Positions 1 to 9,156 of a stretch of 64,000 nucleotides of DNA are shown here, in pieces. A program made the position numbers and the translations under genes. The DNA lies in contig CM055098.1 of the NCBI GenBank assembly GCA_029204225.1, positions 3,039,106 to 3,103,105 on the forward strand. The letters are read 5' to 3'. Numbering within the stretch: the first letter of the stretch is position 1; every line of letters starts with the position of its first letter. This DNA is from Diphasiastrum complanatum. Taxonomy: Eukaryota; Streptophyta; Lycopodiopsida; Lycopodiales; Lycopodiaceae. Below the pieces are notes generated by a model. The model saw only the letters and a list, made by a program, of their open reading frames with translations. It searched no databases and was not told where the DNA came from.

Positions 1-2
1 TG

Positions 3-926
3 GACACTTATATCCATAATCAAGTAGTTAGCCTTATTGAGATGGAAATGCCTTTTGATTTCAATATTGGAAAAATCATGTCAAGTTGTGGTGATTTTTG
101 GACTTATGTTTCTAGCATAAGTAATCTTGATAATCATAGGAAGTGCATATTGAATGGTCATACTTGTTGTGATCATTATGAGACATGGAGGTCTCGGTTT
201 TCCATCAAGAAGGAACATCATGAAGAGGATCTCAAGGAGTCATCTCAAGGTTCAAGTGTGCCAAGGATTGAGGAGAGACCTTCTCAAATTGTGATTCCAA
301 AAAGAAAGTTAAGAAATATGGTTGAGTCCATGTGGCTCACATTTCAAGGGAAAGAGGAGCATATCTCATGTGGTATACATCACATACTTACTTCTCTTAT
401 GTCATTTGATAAATCAATTTGCTTTAGTGAGATCATTGCATCTCAAAATTGGAGTAAAGCCATACTAGTTGAGTATGAAGTCTCTCTTGAGAACATGGAT
501 GATGTTCTTAAAAGGTTGAAATTGATTTTAAATCAACTAGAAAGCAAATGGTTATTTCATCAAATGTATGCTCTTGAGTCATGTAAGAGCAAAAGTGATT
601 TGTTCACTCATAGTTTGAAAATTTGTATTGAGGCAAATTGTAAACTCTTTATGAGAGTAAGTGAATCATCTTCTAAAGACACTTATCTCCATAATGAAGT
701 ATTTAGCCTCATTGGATCTGAGATTAGCATGGTAAACAAGCATGAAGATATGATGCAAACACTTTGTTATTATAGCATGCATAGTCTTGCCAATTTGGAT
801 AAGTCTAATTCTCTAGATCATGGTAACATGATGTTAGATCTTTGTGATCCTAATAAGTCAAGAATAAATCTTTATTTTCTCAAGGAGGAGCATGCACATG
901 AAGAAGGAGCAAGCCTCAAAGTCTAA
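3..926 (+). CDS. Long reading frame of a non-autonomous Copia-type element, replacing RT/RNase H
   Basis: The frame is open from the window edge to the stop at 926 (first ATG at 42). The product is not recognised. It contains about one and a half copies of a repeated unit. A first partial unit begins with DTYIHNQVVSLIE (from base 3) and includes NLDNH and ETWRS. A second unit runs from MVESMWLTFQGKEEHIS (about 318) through KAILVEYEVS, EANCKLFMRVSE and DTYLHNEVFSLIG. The same order occurs once in the frame at 4,606-5,670. The stretch VPRIEERPSQIVIPKRK just before the full unit resembles the integrase-RT linker of the Copia copy near 16,700. No RT, RNase H or known domain is visible. It lies just upstream of an LTR, where pol should be. 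I infer a transposon-borne cargo frame of unknown function. Confidence 0.6.
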   Translation, partial: DTYIHNQVVSLIEMEMPFDFNIGKIMSSCGDFWTYVSSISNLDNHRKCILNGHTCCDHYETWRSRFSIKKEHHEEDLKESSQGSSVPRIEERPSQIVIPKRKLRNMVESMWLTFQGKEEHISCGIHHILTSLMSFDKSICFSEIIASQNWSKAILVEYEVSLENMDDVLKRLKLILNQLESKWLFHQMYALESCKSKSDLFTHSLKICIEANCKLFMRVSESSSKDTYLHNEVFSLIGSEISMVNKHEDMMQTLCYYSMHSLANLDKSNSLDHGNMMLDLCDPNKSRINLYFLKEEHAHEEGASLKV

Positions 927-1176
927 GCATCTACATGAAATTTGGAAGGAATCAATTTCGAAGATGCTAGGATGGTGCAAAGCTCTCAAGTTCATCAAAG
1001 ATGTCAACATCAAAGAAGCACTATCATGGATATGGTGATTTCAGATCAACATCAAGCTCATTGGCTGATCTTCACACCTTTTGAACCAGCAAAGACCAAT
1101 TCAGCCCATGGAGTCAAGTTCAAGATCATCATGTTTTCCATCAAGCTAGATTTACCAAGCTAGATTTTTGAGGAGG

Positions 1177-1583
1177 AGTGTGAAAAATGCAAAAATAAGC
1201 TTGGTAGAGGCCAAAAATCTTGTATATAGATAAACACACATGTGTGGAGCCTGTTCCCACATGTGAAAATAGTGTACTTGTCATGTACCATAATCATATA
1301 GGTTGTACATATGATTTAATTCAAGTTTTAGTGGCTAAAAAGGCCAAAAACTAGTTTTCTAGACATATGACACATGACATCAATCTATTGATTGCATGAG
1401 CCACATCCTTTGGTTAGGTGTCATATCCCATGTGTAGAGGACAACTCACATGTGTGGAATAAGCTGAAGTAGGCAAATTTTGACTTCTAGAAGATTTCCA
1501 AGTAGATCTCCATATAGAAGGAAAATGGACCAAAAGTGCTCAAAATAGAAGGTTTTGTCCAAGTGTCAGTTTTGCATGATGAA
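1177..1583 (+). repeat. First half of element 1's 3' LTR, split by element 2
   Basis: It starts TGTGAAAAATGC directly after a polypurine tract. It carries several CACATGTG-type palindromes (about 1,237, 1,258 and 1,450). It ends at the 5-bp target copy ATGAA (1,579-1,583). The rest of the LTR continues at 6,617. Confidence 0.6.
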
Positions 1584-2383
1584 TGTGAGAAATTGGCAAA
1601 AATCTAGCTTGGTATTTTTTATGATAGAAGTTTGTAAGTGAATCTCACATGTGTGGAAAATTGTAAAGTAAATCAAAATGTTTGATATAGGGGTCTCATA
1701 GAATTTCATAGTCAAGCATTTAGGTGTAGGATGTTGATAGGGTCAAATTTGGCATAGATGGCAAATTATCCATTTCCACTTGTAATGCCACTATTGAGCC
1801 AAAATAGAGCCAAACTTGTGCCAATTAGAGTGTAGACAAGTGTCATGCTTTTGTTTGATGAAGCTTAAGAGGTCCAATAGGATTTAGAGGTGGAACCTTG
1901 TGACGTCCAATAGAAAATTGAGTGTGCTTGAATATAGTCCAATAGAATTTAGAGGTGCATGGATCAATGGTCCAATAGGATTAAGAGGTGGCAAAGTGTG
2001 ATCCAATCATAGTTAAGCATAGTGGTAGCTCATGAATCTATTAGTATCATTGTACTCCTCCTTTTGGATCTAATTGATTTTGAGATTGAGTGGATTTTGA
2101 GTGTCATTGAGTTTCTAGCTTTCTCTCTCTACCCGAGAGCTCATAATGGGTTTTCTCTCTCTACCCGAGGAGAGCAGCTTGTTTTTACTTAGAATACTTT
2201 TGGAACACTTCCCATACGTGTGAGTGAGAGTTGGAAGTGATTGAATGCATGTAGTAGTGTGTTTTTGCCATAGAATCAAAGATAGATCTTGAATCTCAAT
2301 CTAGTCTTGATCTTGGTGCATCTACACACCTTAGGAGATCACAAGTACATGTAGTGGACAATCCACACGTGTGAAATTCAACA
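1584..2383 (+). repeat. 5' LTR of element 2
   Basis: 800 bp, starting TGTGAGAAATTGGC and ending ACGTGTGAAATTCAACA. Compared with the 3' LTR it lacks about 20 bp near 1,650, where the 3' copy reads GTAGAGGATGTTCCCACG. Otherwise the two are very close by eye. It contains ACGTGTG/CACATGTG elements that may act as promoter boxes. Confidence 0.9.
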
Positions 2384-2395
2384 TGGTATCAGAGC
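2384..2395 (+). other. Primer binding site, initiator Met-tRNA type
   Basis: TGGTATCAGAGC follows the 5' LTR without a gap. This is the usual plant Copia primer site, complementary to the 3' end of initiator methionine tRNA. Confidence 0.9.
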
Positions 2396-3139
2396 CTACC
2401 TAAGGTTACCATGCATTTTGATCCATTTGAGTGAAAACTATTCATCAATCTTGAGCTAGAAATTGTCAAAGCCCATTTTCCTAGCTATCTTGTTCAATTT
2501 TGGATCAAAAGAGATCAAAAGGACATTGATTGGGTCTGACCTGGTACTATATGGAATTAGGTGCTCAGACACGTGTGAGGAACATCCAATTTCAGTTTGG
2601 GAGTTCTCTTTCATGTTTGATCCAAAAATCTTGCTAGATAGCTTGTTTTGAAGCTATTTTTGTCTAGTTTTTGATGCAATCATTTCATTCCATTTGGTTG
2701 AGCCAATCAAAAGTTATAAGCTTTTGAAGAGGGTTAGGTAGGGCACCTAGACCTGGGTGGACACATTTGGTTTGGTCAAAAGATTGCTTGTTTGATCCAA
2801 AATCACAGTTGAATGCTTACCAATCTCATCTATAAGTGATCTAGGCACTGTTTTGAGATCTTAGCCATTTTGTTTCATGCAATATCATTGTATTTGAGTC
2901 AAATTTGGTTTCTCAGTGTATTTCACACGTGATAAGAGTGTTTGATCCTAACTTTGCCCATACTCCATCATTTGATGTGAAGTAGATCTAGTTTTGGAGA
3001 GATTGAGATAGCTAGTGAGAATCATCTCACAGTTTGTTGCAAGATCTTGCATAGGAGATGGTAGCACACCATTATTGGATCCCATAGTGAGAGAGAAGCA
3101 ACATTTTTTGTTCATCACTTTTATTTATCTCCACTTTAC
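2396..3139 (+). other. Untranslated leader of element 2
   Basis: No convincing gene. The leader is homologous to 17,806-18,485 in the nested element, where its distal half is inverted. It starts after the primer site and ends at the gag ATG. Confidence 0.8.
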
Positions 3140-4696
3140 ATGACTTCAATGAGTTCATACTTGTTGCAACCAAGTGAGAGATTGTCTACTTCCAATTATT
3201 CAATATGGAAGTTGAGGATGGAGTCCATCTTGATACTCCAAGATGTGATGGACATTGCACTTGGGATTGAGGAGGAGCCTCAAGTCCTTCAAGAAGTACA
3301 AAAATACAAGAAGAGAGCTAGGATGGCTCTCCACTACATTAAGATGAATGTCTCTAATGAGATATTGAGGGAGATTGGTGATCGTTCTACATCCAAGGAA
3401 GCTTGGGATTGTCTCAAGTCCATCTATGAGGCTAAGAACACCTCTAGGCTCCTCACTCTTAGAAATCAAATATTCCAAAGTAGTCAAAAGAGTGATGAGA
3501 GTGCATCTAATTATGTTTTGAGAGTCAAGGATATTCATAGGGAGCTTGCATGTATTGGTGACTCAATCAATCAAAGTGAGCTAGTCCAAGTCATTCTCAA
3601 TGGCTTGAGAGATGAATATGACAACCTTGTCCAATCCTATGCTATTAAGGAGGAGCTACCAAGTTTGGAGGCCCTTCAAAGTGTGCTTATTTCTGAAGAA
3701 TCAAGACAAGAGTACAAACTCTTGAGGATGGACAAGCTATCACTCAATCATGATGATGCCAAAGTTCTATTTTCCAAGCACAAAGAGAGGAGTAAGAAGC
3801 AACACCATCACTTCTCTAATGACAAAGCTAAAGACCAAGATGGAGAGGAGGAGGATACCTCTCATGCTTCTAATTCAAATCTCAAGAAGAAGATGATCAA
3901 GTGCTTTTATTGTGGCAAGAAAGGCCATTATGCCACCAATTGCTTCAAGAAGAAGAATCAACTCAATCAAGCCAACATCACCACTGAGAAAGAAGACTAT
4001 ATTGCAAGTGATGGAGAAGGCTCTCTTATGGCATCAAGCTTCTCCTCTTCCACCTTCAACAAGGATGACTCATGGTATATTGATAGTGGAGCATCTTCAC
4101 ATATGTGTGGCTCCAAGAACTTTTTTTCATCTATTATGCCTTATGATGGAGTCAAGAAGACCATATACTTTGCAAGTAAGCACGAGTGCAATATTGAAGG
4201 AGTAGGGATTATTCCCTTGAAGCTTGCATCTTCTAAAGATCTCTTTCTCAACAATGTTCTTTTTGTCCCAAAGCTTACAAAGAACATCTTAAGTGTTGGC
4301 CAACTTCTTGATAGTGGCTTTGATGTCAATTTCAATATTGACAATTGTGTGATTAAGAAGGATGGTGAGATCCTTGCATATGGATCAAGATTTGAAGGCA
4401 TCTACAAATTTGATCCAAGTGAGAGTGCAAACTCTCTTGATGTTTCTTATATTTCCAATATTTCAAAGGAGGAGGATTACACAAGATGCACATATCTTCT
4501 CTCTTCAAGTATTATGGTGTATGATTATTCTTTATTATTCAAAACATATGTTGAGAAGAAATTCTCATTGAAGATCAAAGCTTTGAGGAGTATTGGAGCT
4601 CTTGAAGGAATCACCTTAGTGAACTTGGTAGTGCTTGCTTTGCATATATTCCCTTGGAAACAAGAAGGAAGGATGATCCAAGCTCATGGATCATGA
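3140..4696 (+). CDS. Copia gag-protease with truncated integrase
   Basis: 518 codons from an ATG shortly after the leader. Residues 1-200 resemble the UBN2-type Copia gag (NYSIWKLRMESIL near the start). A CCHC zinc knuckle CFYCGKKGHYATNC lies near residue 255. The aspartic protease active site WYIDSGASSHMC lies near residue 313. A GAG-pre-integrase-like stretch follows (LFVPKLTKNILSVGQLLDSG). Integrase is reduced to YVEKKFSLKIKALRS, after which the catalytic core is missing. The frame then shifts, so the last 30 or so residues (from ITLVNLVVLA) are not integrase; the original frame continues in the next entry. Gag and protease have no visible stop, so they could still act in trans if expressed. 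Confidence 0.85.
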   Translation: MTSMSSYLLQPSERLSTSNYSIWKLRMESILILQDVMDIALGIEEEPQVLQEVQKYKKRARMALHYIKMNVSNEILREIGDRSTSKEAWDCLKSIYEAKNTSRLLTLRNQIFQSSQKSDESASNYVLRVKDIHRELACIGDSINQSELVQVILNGLRDEYDNLVQSYAIKEELPSLEALQSVLISEESRQEYKLLRMDKLSLNHDDAKVLFSKHKERSKKQHHHFSNDKAKDQDGEEEDTSHASNSNLKKKMIKCFYCGKKGHYATNCFKKKNQLNQANITTEKEDYIASDGEGSLMASSFSSSTFNKDDSWYIDSGASSHMCGSKNFFSSIMPYDGVKKTIYFASKHECNIEGVGIIPLKLASSKDLFLNNVLFVPKLTKNILSVGQLLDSGFDVNFNIDNCVIKKDGEILAYGSRFEGIYKFDPSESANSLDVSYISNISKEEDYTRCTYLLSSSIMVYDYSLLFKTYVEKKFSLKIKALRSIGALEGITLVNLVVLALHIFPWKQEGRMIQAHGS

Positions 4697-5670
4697 TTGG
4701 ATACTCATCCATCAAGGAGGCCTTTAGTGTCTTTACACTCTCTATTTCAAATGTGATGGTGAATAGAGATGTCATATTGCATGAAGATTCAATCTTGGAA
4801 GTGGCCGAGATCAAGGCTTCTCAAGAAGCATCACAAGTTATCCTTTTTGAAGGTATTCAAGTTATGATGGGGCCAATGTGTGAGGAGGAGTTTCTTCTTC
4901 ATATGATTTCAAGAAGATCTTCAAGATGCATGGCCGAGTCTTTATGGCTCACCTTACATGGCAAAGAGGGGCATATTTCATGTTGTATCTACTACAACAC
5001 ATTCATATATGCTTTTCTTCCTTTGCTTGAAATGCTATCTTGCTTCATTGAATTTTTTGGATCTCAAAGTTCAAGAAAAGCTATACTAGTTTTGTATGAT
5101 GCTTATGGTATGGACATGTTTCTTGTCATTATTGACTTAGATGTGTTTCCAATACTTTTTGAAAGCAAGATATTGTATTGTCAAAAGTATGCTCTTGGTT
5201 TTAGTAAGAACAAGATTGAGCTTGGTACTCACTTTTTTGAAAATCATGTTTTCACATGTTTTGAGGCATATTGTAAACTCCTCTTGAGATTAAGTGAAGC
5301 ATCCAAAGTGGACACTTACATCCTTGAGAGAGTAACTAGCCTAAAAAAGACCAAGATAGTCTTTGATATCAAGATTAGATCCATCATGGATATAGTTCAT
5401 TGTATGTGGACTAGTCAAGCTAGAAAGCATAATCTTGATAATCATCATTGTTTCACATCTTATGATCTTGATCTCCATGATCCTTATGAGGCTTGGAAGC
5501 CTCAGATTTCTCTATTTATGGTGCATCCATCATGCAAGTGGAACTTTCAAGGCAAAGATCATCATCAAGCATGGAGGAAGCCCATGATAATAGTGGCATA
5601 TTGGTGGAGCACTCTTCAAAGGCATTGGCAAGAGATCTCTACCAAAGAGATCTTATCATGGATATGGTGA
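4606..5670 (+). CDS. Integrase C-terminal remnant fused to cargo frame
   Basis: Open without an ATG from 4,606. The first part (NHLSELGSACFAYIPLETRR, then IMIGYSSIKEAFSVF) is the integrase C-terminal and linker region, matching the nested Copia near 16,850-17,000. After SRRSSRCMAESLWLTLHGKE the sequence leaves Copia and continues as the unit also seen at 318-926: SSRKAILVLYDAY, FEAYCKLLLRLSE, DTYILERVTSL, NLDNHH, PYEAWKPQIS. RT and RNase H are absent. I do not recognise the protein. Two diverged copies that both stay open suggest the frame was kept while the lineage multiplied, or that it is young. Confidence 0.65.
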   Translation, partial: RNHLSELGSACFAYIPLETRRKDDPSSWIMIGYSSIKEAFSVFTLSISNVMVNRDVILHEDSILEVAEIKASQEASQVILFEGIQVMMGPMCEEEFLLHMISRRSSRCMAESLWLTLHGKEGHISCCIYYNTFIYAFLPLLEMLSCFIEFFGSQSSRKAILVLYDAYGMDMFLVIIDLDVFPILFESKILYCQKYALGFSKNKIELGTHFFENHVFTCFEAYCKLLLRLSEASKVDTYILERVTSLKKTKIVFDIKIRSIMDIVHCMWTSQARKHNLDNHHCFTSYDLDLHDPYEAWKPQISLFMVHPSCKWNFQGKDHHQAWRKPMIIVAYWWSTLQRHWQEISTKEILSWIW

Positions 5671-5787
5671 GGGTGCTGCTATGATGGATCCCTTGGCTGA
5701 TCTTCACTTCTTATGCATACCAAAGGATCCACTCAAAAAGATTTACAAACTTCTCAAGTGATCTAGTACCTTTCCAAGCTATTTTTT

Positions 5788-5796
5788 GAGGAGGAG
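5788..5796 (+). other. Polypurine tract of element 2
   Basis: GAGGAGGAG lies immediately before the 3' LTR, the standard place for plus-strand priming. Confidence 0.8.
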
Positions 5797-6616
5797 TGTG
5801 AGAAATTGGCAAAAATCTAGCTTGGTATTTTTTATGATAGAAGTTTGTAAGTGAATCTCACATGTGTAGAGGATGTTCCCACGTGTGAAGAATTGTAAAG
5901 TAAATCAAAATGTTTGATATAGGGGTCTCATAGAATTTCATAGTCAAGCATTTAGGTGTAGGATGTTGATAGGGTCAAATTTGGCATAGATGGCAAATTA
6001 TCCATTTCCACTTGTAATGCCACTATTGAGCCAAAATAGAGCCAAACTTGTGCCAATTAGAGTGTAGACAAGTGTCATGCTTTTGTTTGATGAAGCTTAA
6101 GAGGTCCAATAGGATTTAGAGGTGGAACCTTGTGAGGTCCAATAGAAAATTGAGGTGTGCTTGAATATAGTCCAATAGAATTTAGAGGTGCATGGATCAA
6201 TGGTCCAATAGGATTAAGAGGTGGCAAAGTGTGATCCAATCATAGTTAAGCATAGTGGTAGCTCATGAATCTATTAGTATCATTGTACTCCTCCTTTTGG
6301 ATCTAATTGATTTTGAGATTGAGTGGATTTTGAGTGTCATTGAATTTCTAGCTTTCTCTCTCTACCCGAGAGCTCATGATGGTTTTTCTCTCTCTACCCG
6401 AGGAGAGCAACTTGTTTTTACTTAGAATACTTTTGGAACACTTCCCATACGTGTGAGTGAGAGTTGGAAGTGATTGAATGCATGTAGTAGTGTGTTTTTG
6501 CCATAGAATCAAAGATAGATCTTGAATCTCAATCTAGTCTTGATCTTGGTGCATCTACACACCTTAGGAGATCACAAGTACATGTAGTGGACAATCCACA
6601 CGTGTGAAATTCAACA
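5797..6616 (+). repeat. 3' LTR of element 2
   Basis: 820 bp, TGTGAGAAATTGGC to TTCAACA, followed by the second target copy ATGAA (6,617-6,621). It holds the 20-bp stretch missing from the 5' LTR. Confidence 0.9.
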
Positions 6617-6879
6617 ATGAATCATCATATGACAAAGCACCTTCACACATGTGGGATCGGAGGGATGATCAGTACCACGAGCTCCCACTTATTGTATATA
6701 TAGAGCCACATTTGGCCATAATCAATGTGAGACACCAATCTTGGTTTTGGAAGCAATTTTGAGTGATTCTCTCCATTTGTCTACATTTGTTTTGATTGTT
6801 TTGAGGTTCTATCAATGTGTACTTGAATTTCAAGTTGGAGTCCGTACCCTGATAGGGTTTCACACGTGTGAAACCAGCA
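6617..6879 (+). repeat. Second half of element 1's 3' LTR
   Basis: It resumes after the target duplication and has a TATATATA box at 6,695-6,702. It probably ends near CACACGTGTGAAACCAGCA (about 6,861-6,879), resembling the LTR end of element 2. The right border is inferred from that likeness only. Confidence 0.5.
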
Positions 6880-6929
6880 AGTACATTTACCTTCAATAAA
6901 TGATTGTTCTTGTTTGGATTTTATGTCTA

Positions 6930-8830
6930 GAATTGATCTAGATTGATCTTAATCTTATGTAGATTGATAGGTCAAGTAAATCTAACATCCAATCCCTCTT
7001 GAGGATCAGATTAGGATCCACTCTTGGTCCTTTTTGTACTTTTTGCACACTAAGTGTGCCTTTTGTTAAATTATTAAGAGGGGCTACAACTTTTGCATAA
7101 TCTTCTATAAAAATTTGAAAGGAAATTGTAAAACTTAGAAAAGTTTTGGCTTCTCTAACTATTTTTGGTATCGGCCACTCAAGCACTATCTTCAATTATC
7201 CTTTAGAGGTGATCTTATGACCAAGATATACTAGTTCAGGCTTAAAATTTTACATTTGGAGTTTTTTTAGTAATTTTATTTCTTCTTCTAAGAATCTGCA
7301 AGATAGTTTTGATATGATTTACATGCTCCTAAAGGGTTCTGTTGTAGATGAGGATATCACCTAAAATACAACTATGAATTGATGTAAATATGGATGAAAT
7401 ATATTATTTATCATCTATTGAAATGTTGTAGGTGCATTCATTAACCCAAAAGGAAGCACTGAAAACTCATAATGATCGAACCTCATACAAAAATCAGTCT
7501 TTTGCACATCACTTGGATGAATTCTAATATGATGATATCTAGTCTTGAGTTCTATTTTTGTGAAGTATTAAGCTCCACCTAATCGATCTACTAAATCATC
7601 CATTCTGGGCAATGAACATTTGTTTTTAGTAGTTACTTTATTCAACCCCTTGTAATTCACACGCATTTGAAAGTCTCCATCTTTCTTCGCTTTCAGAAGA
7701 ACAAGAACACCCCAAGGTGATTTACTAGGTCTTATTTGTCTCATCTTAAGATAATTTTTAATCTAATTAGTAATCTCTATCATTCCTTCTGAGAAAACTA
7801 ATCTGGTTGTCTAAAGATAGGGTAATTACTTGGAATTAACTCAATCATGTGATCTACTACGCTAGAAGGTGGTTAACCATGAGGTAATTCAACTGGAAAG
7901 GATTCATTAATTTGATCTTACTTTTTTAATTTTCTCTTGATCTAAATCCAATGAGTTAAGAATTTGAGAGAATTCACGGATGCATTTCAAAGAAATCCAA
8001 AATGGGTTTAGCAAACAATGAATAAGCTTCATACTATGAATAATAGTACTTATTGAAATCATCTCCAATTGATGTACATATCCGTCTCCAAAAAATGTGA
8101 TTACTTTATTTCCCTCCCGAAATCAGAGCACATGCTTCTCAAAATCAATGTTAGGAGAATTTTAAATAACCACTCATACCCTAGAAGTATATCAGTGCAT
8201 GCTAAATCTAAAACATGAAAATCAACTAGTTCTCTATAGTCTTGAATCAAAATTGGGAGCTTCGGTAGTTTGACTTCCAACTCAGCTCCTACAGCTAGAT
8301 ATATTTTATATCTATAATTGCCAGCTTCAATTTCTAGGTTGAGTTTCTTCACGAGACGAGAATTAATGAAATTATGAGTTGACCCACTATCCACCAAAAT
8401 ACTAGCTTCTTGATCTCTTATTGTATCTTTGAAACTAAATAAATCATTGGGCAAGAAAGAAGTAGTACTCAAGGAACATTTACACTCACAATCAATCAGG
8501 TAAATTTTCAACTTTAGATTTTTCTTACATGACATCTCAATCACTTGTGGGTTTTTTTGCTCCCCCCATTTATTAATTAATGAATTTCTAATACTAGTCT
8601 GAATTGTTTGCAACTACAATTGATTTTTTGAAAAAATTCATGAATTTTTTCCATGTAGCAAGACTTGGATGCAAATCACGCCACCATAACGAAGCCTTAC
8701 TATGGAAAAACAGAACAACACGCTCAGTCTTTTTCTCTTGAAGAATTTCATGTAGACTAAAGTAACTGGTCCACTGGGTCAACCAATCATTTGTGAAAGT
8801 ACTGTACTTTAGGACCATAAATGGATCTAC
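6930..8830 (-). mobile_element. Decayed Ty3/gypsy retrotransposon (gag, protease, RT pieces)
   Basis: Read on the minus strand from 8,818 down. A gag piece (8,594-8,818) has ASLWWRDLHPSLATWKKF. It is followed by an aspartic protease (8,101-8,580) with ILVDSGSTHNFINSRLVKK and TDILLGYEWL. RT blocks lie between 7,700 and 6,938: RMDDLVDRL, FSVLPFGLMNAPTTFQ and, at the end, WPIPKIVREAKTFLSF. Stops and frame shifts separate the blocks and most of the RT catalytic centre is unreadable. No LTR was found. It resembles the protease region at 31,965-32,712 (QDYRELVDFH versus QDYRELIDFQ), so both may come from one family. Non-functional. Confidence 0.8.
8101..8613 (-). pseudogene. Gypsy aspartic protease region
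   Basis: 170-residue open stretch. The catalytic triplet is intact in VDSGSTHNF, with the second conserved block LLGYEWL. In the family this dimeric protease cuts the Gag-Pol polyprotein. Here it is cut off from intact gag and RT by stops, so it is a relic. Confidence 0.7.
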
Positions 8831-9113
8831 AAAAGATCCACAAGAGTCATTGGATGCTTGCTTAACAATCTATCAAAAAACTAGACACAAAAAAGTTGAT
8901 CTAGATTGGCAATTTGACAAACAACAAGCATTCACAATCACAAACATTGATCAACATTGAAATACAAGCCCACACGTGTGTACTACAGGCTGTAGTACGG
9001 CCTTCAACCTGAGAAACAAGTAGAAATTGATTTGGTTTCATTTGGATCACAAAAACTCAATGTACATAGTGAACTAGCTTGAGATTGCCAATGAGCTCCA
9101 AAAATTTTCTATC

Positions 9114-9121
<8 letters not shown>

Positions 9122-9155
<34 letters not shown>
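9122..9155. repeat. (AC)n microsatellite
   Basis: About 17 perfect AC dinucleotides directly after a short TC run. Confidence 0.95.

Positions 9156-9156
<1 letters not shown>

Larger units (their letters stand above)
1..1583 (+). mobile_element. 3' part of a non-autonomous Copia-type retrotransposon (element 1)
   Basis: The element enters from the left edge of the window. It has the cargo frame (3-926), a diverged tail (927-1,163) and a GAGGAGGAG polypurine tract just before 1,177, where an LTR starts with TGTGAAAAATGC. Base 1,020-1,080 matches the tail of element 2 near 5,640-5,705 (shared ATCATGGATATGGTG and TTGGCTGATCTTCAC), so the two are the same lineage. Its 3' LTR is interrupted at 1,583 by element 2 and resumes at 6,617. 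Confidence 0.7.
1584..6616 (+). mobile_element. Complete non-autonomous Copia-type LTR element (element 2), TSD ATGAA
   Basis: The element is bounded by LTRs of 800 bp (1,584-2,383) and 820 bp (5,797-6,616), each TGTGAGA...TTCAACA. It is flanked by the perfect 5-bp duplication ATGAA (1,579-1,583 and 6,617-6,621). Between the LTRs lie a tRNA-iMet-type primer site, a leader of about 740 bp, a gag-protease frame, a deleted integrase, a cargo frame and a GAGGAGGAG polypurine tract. Reverse transcriptase and RNase H are absent, so it must have been moved by another element. The nested copy at 14,292-19,222 has related LTRs and leader and still carries RT and RNase H, so it is the natural candidate helper lineage. 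Confidence 0.9.
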
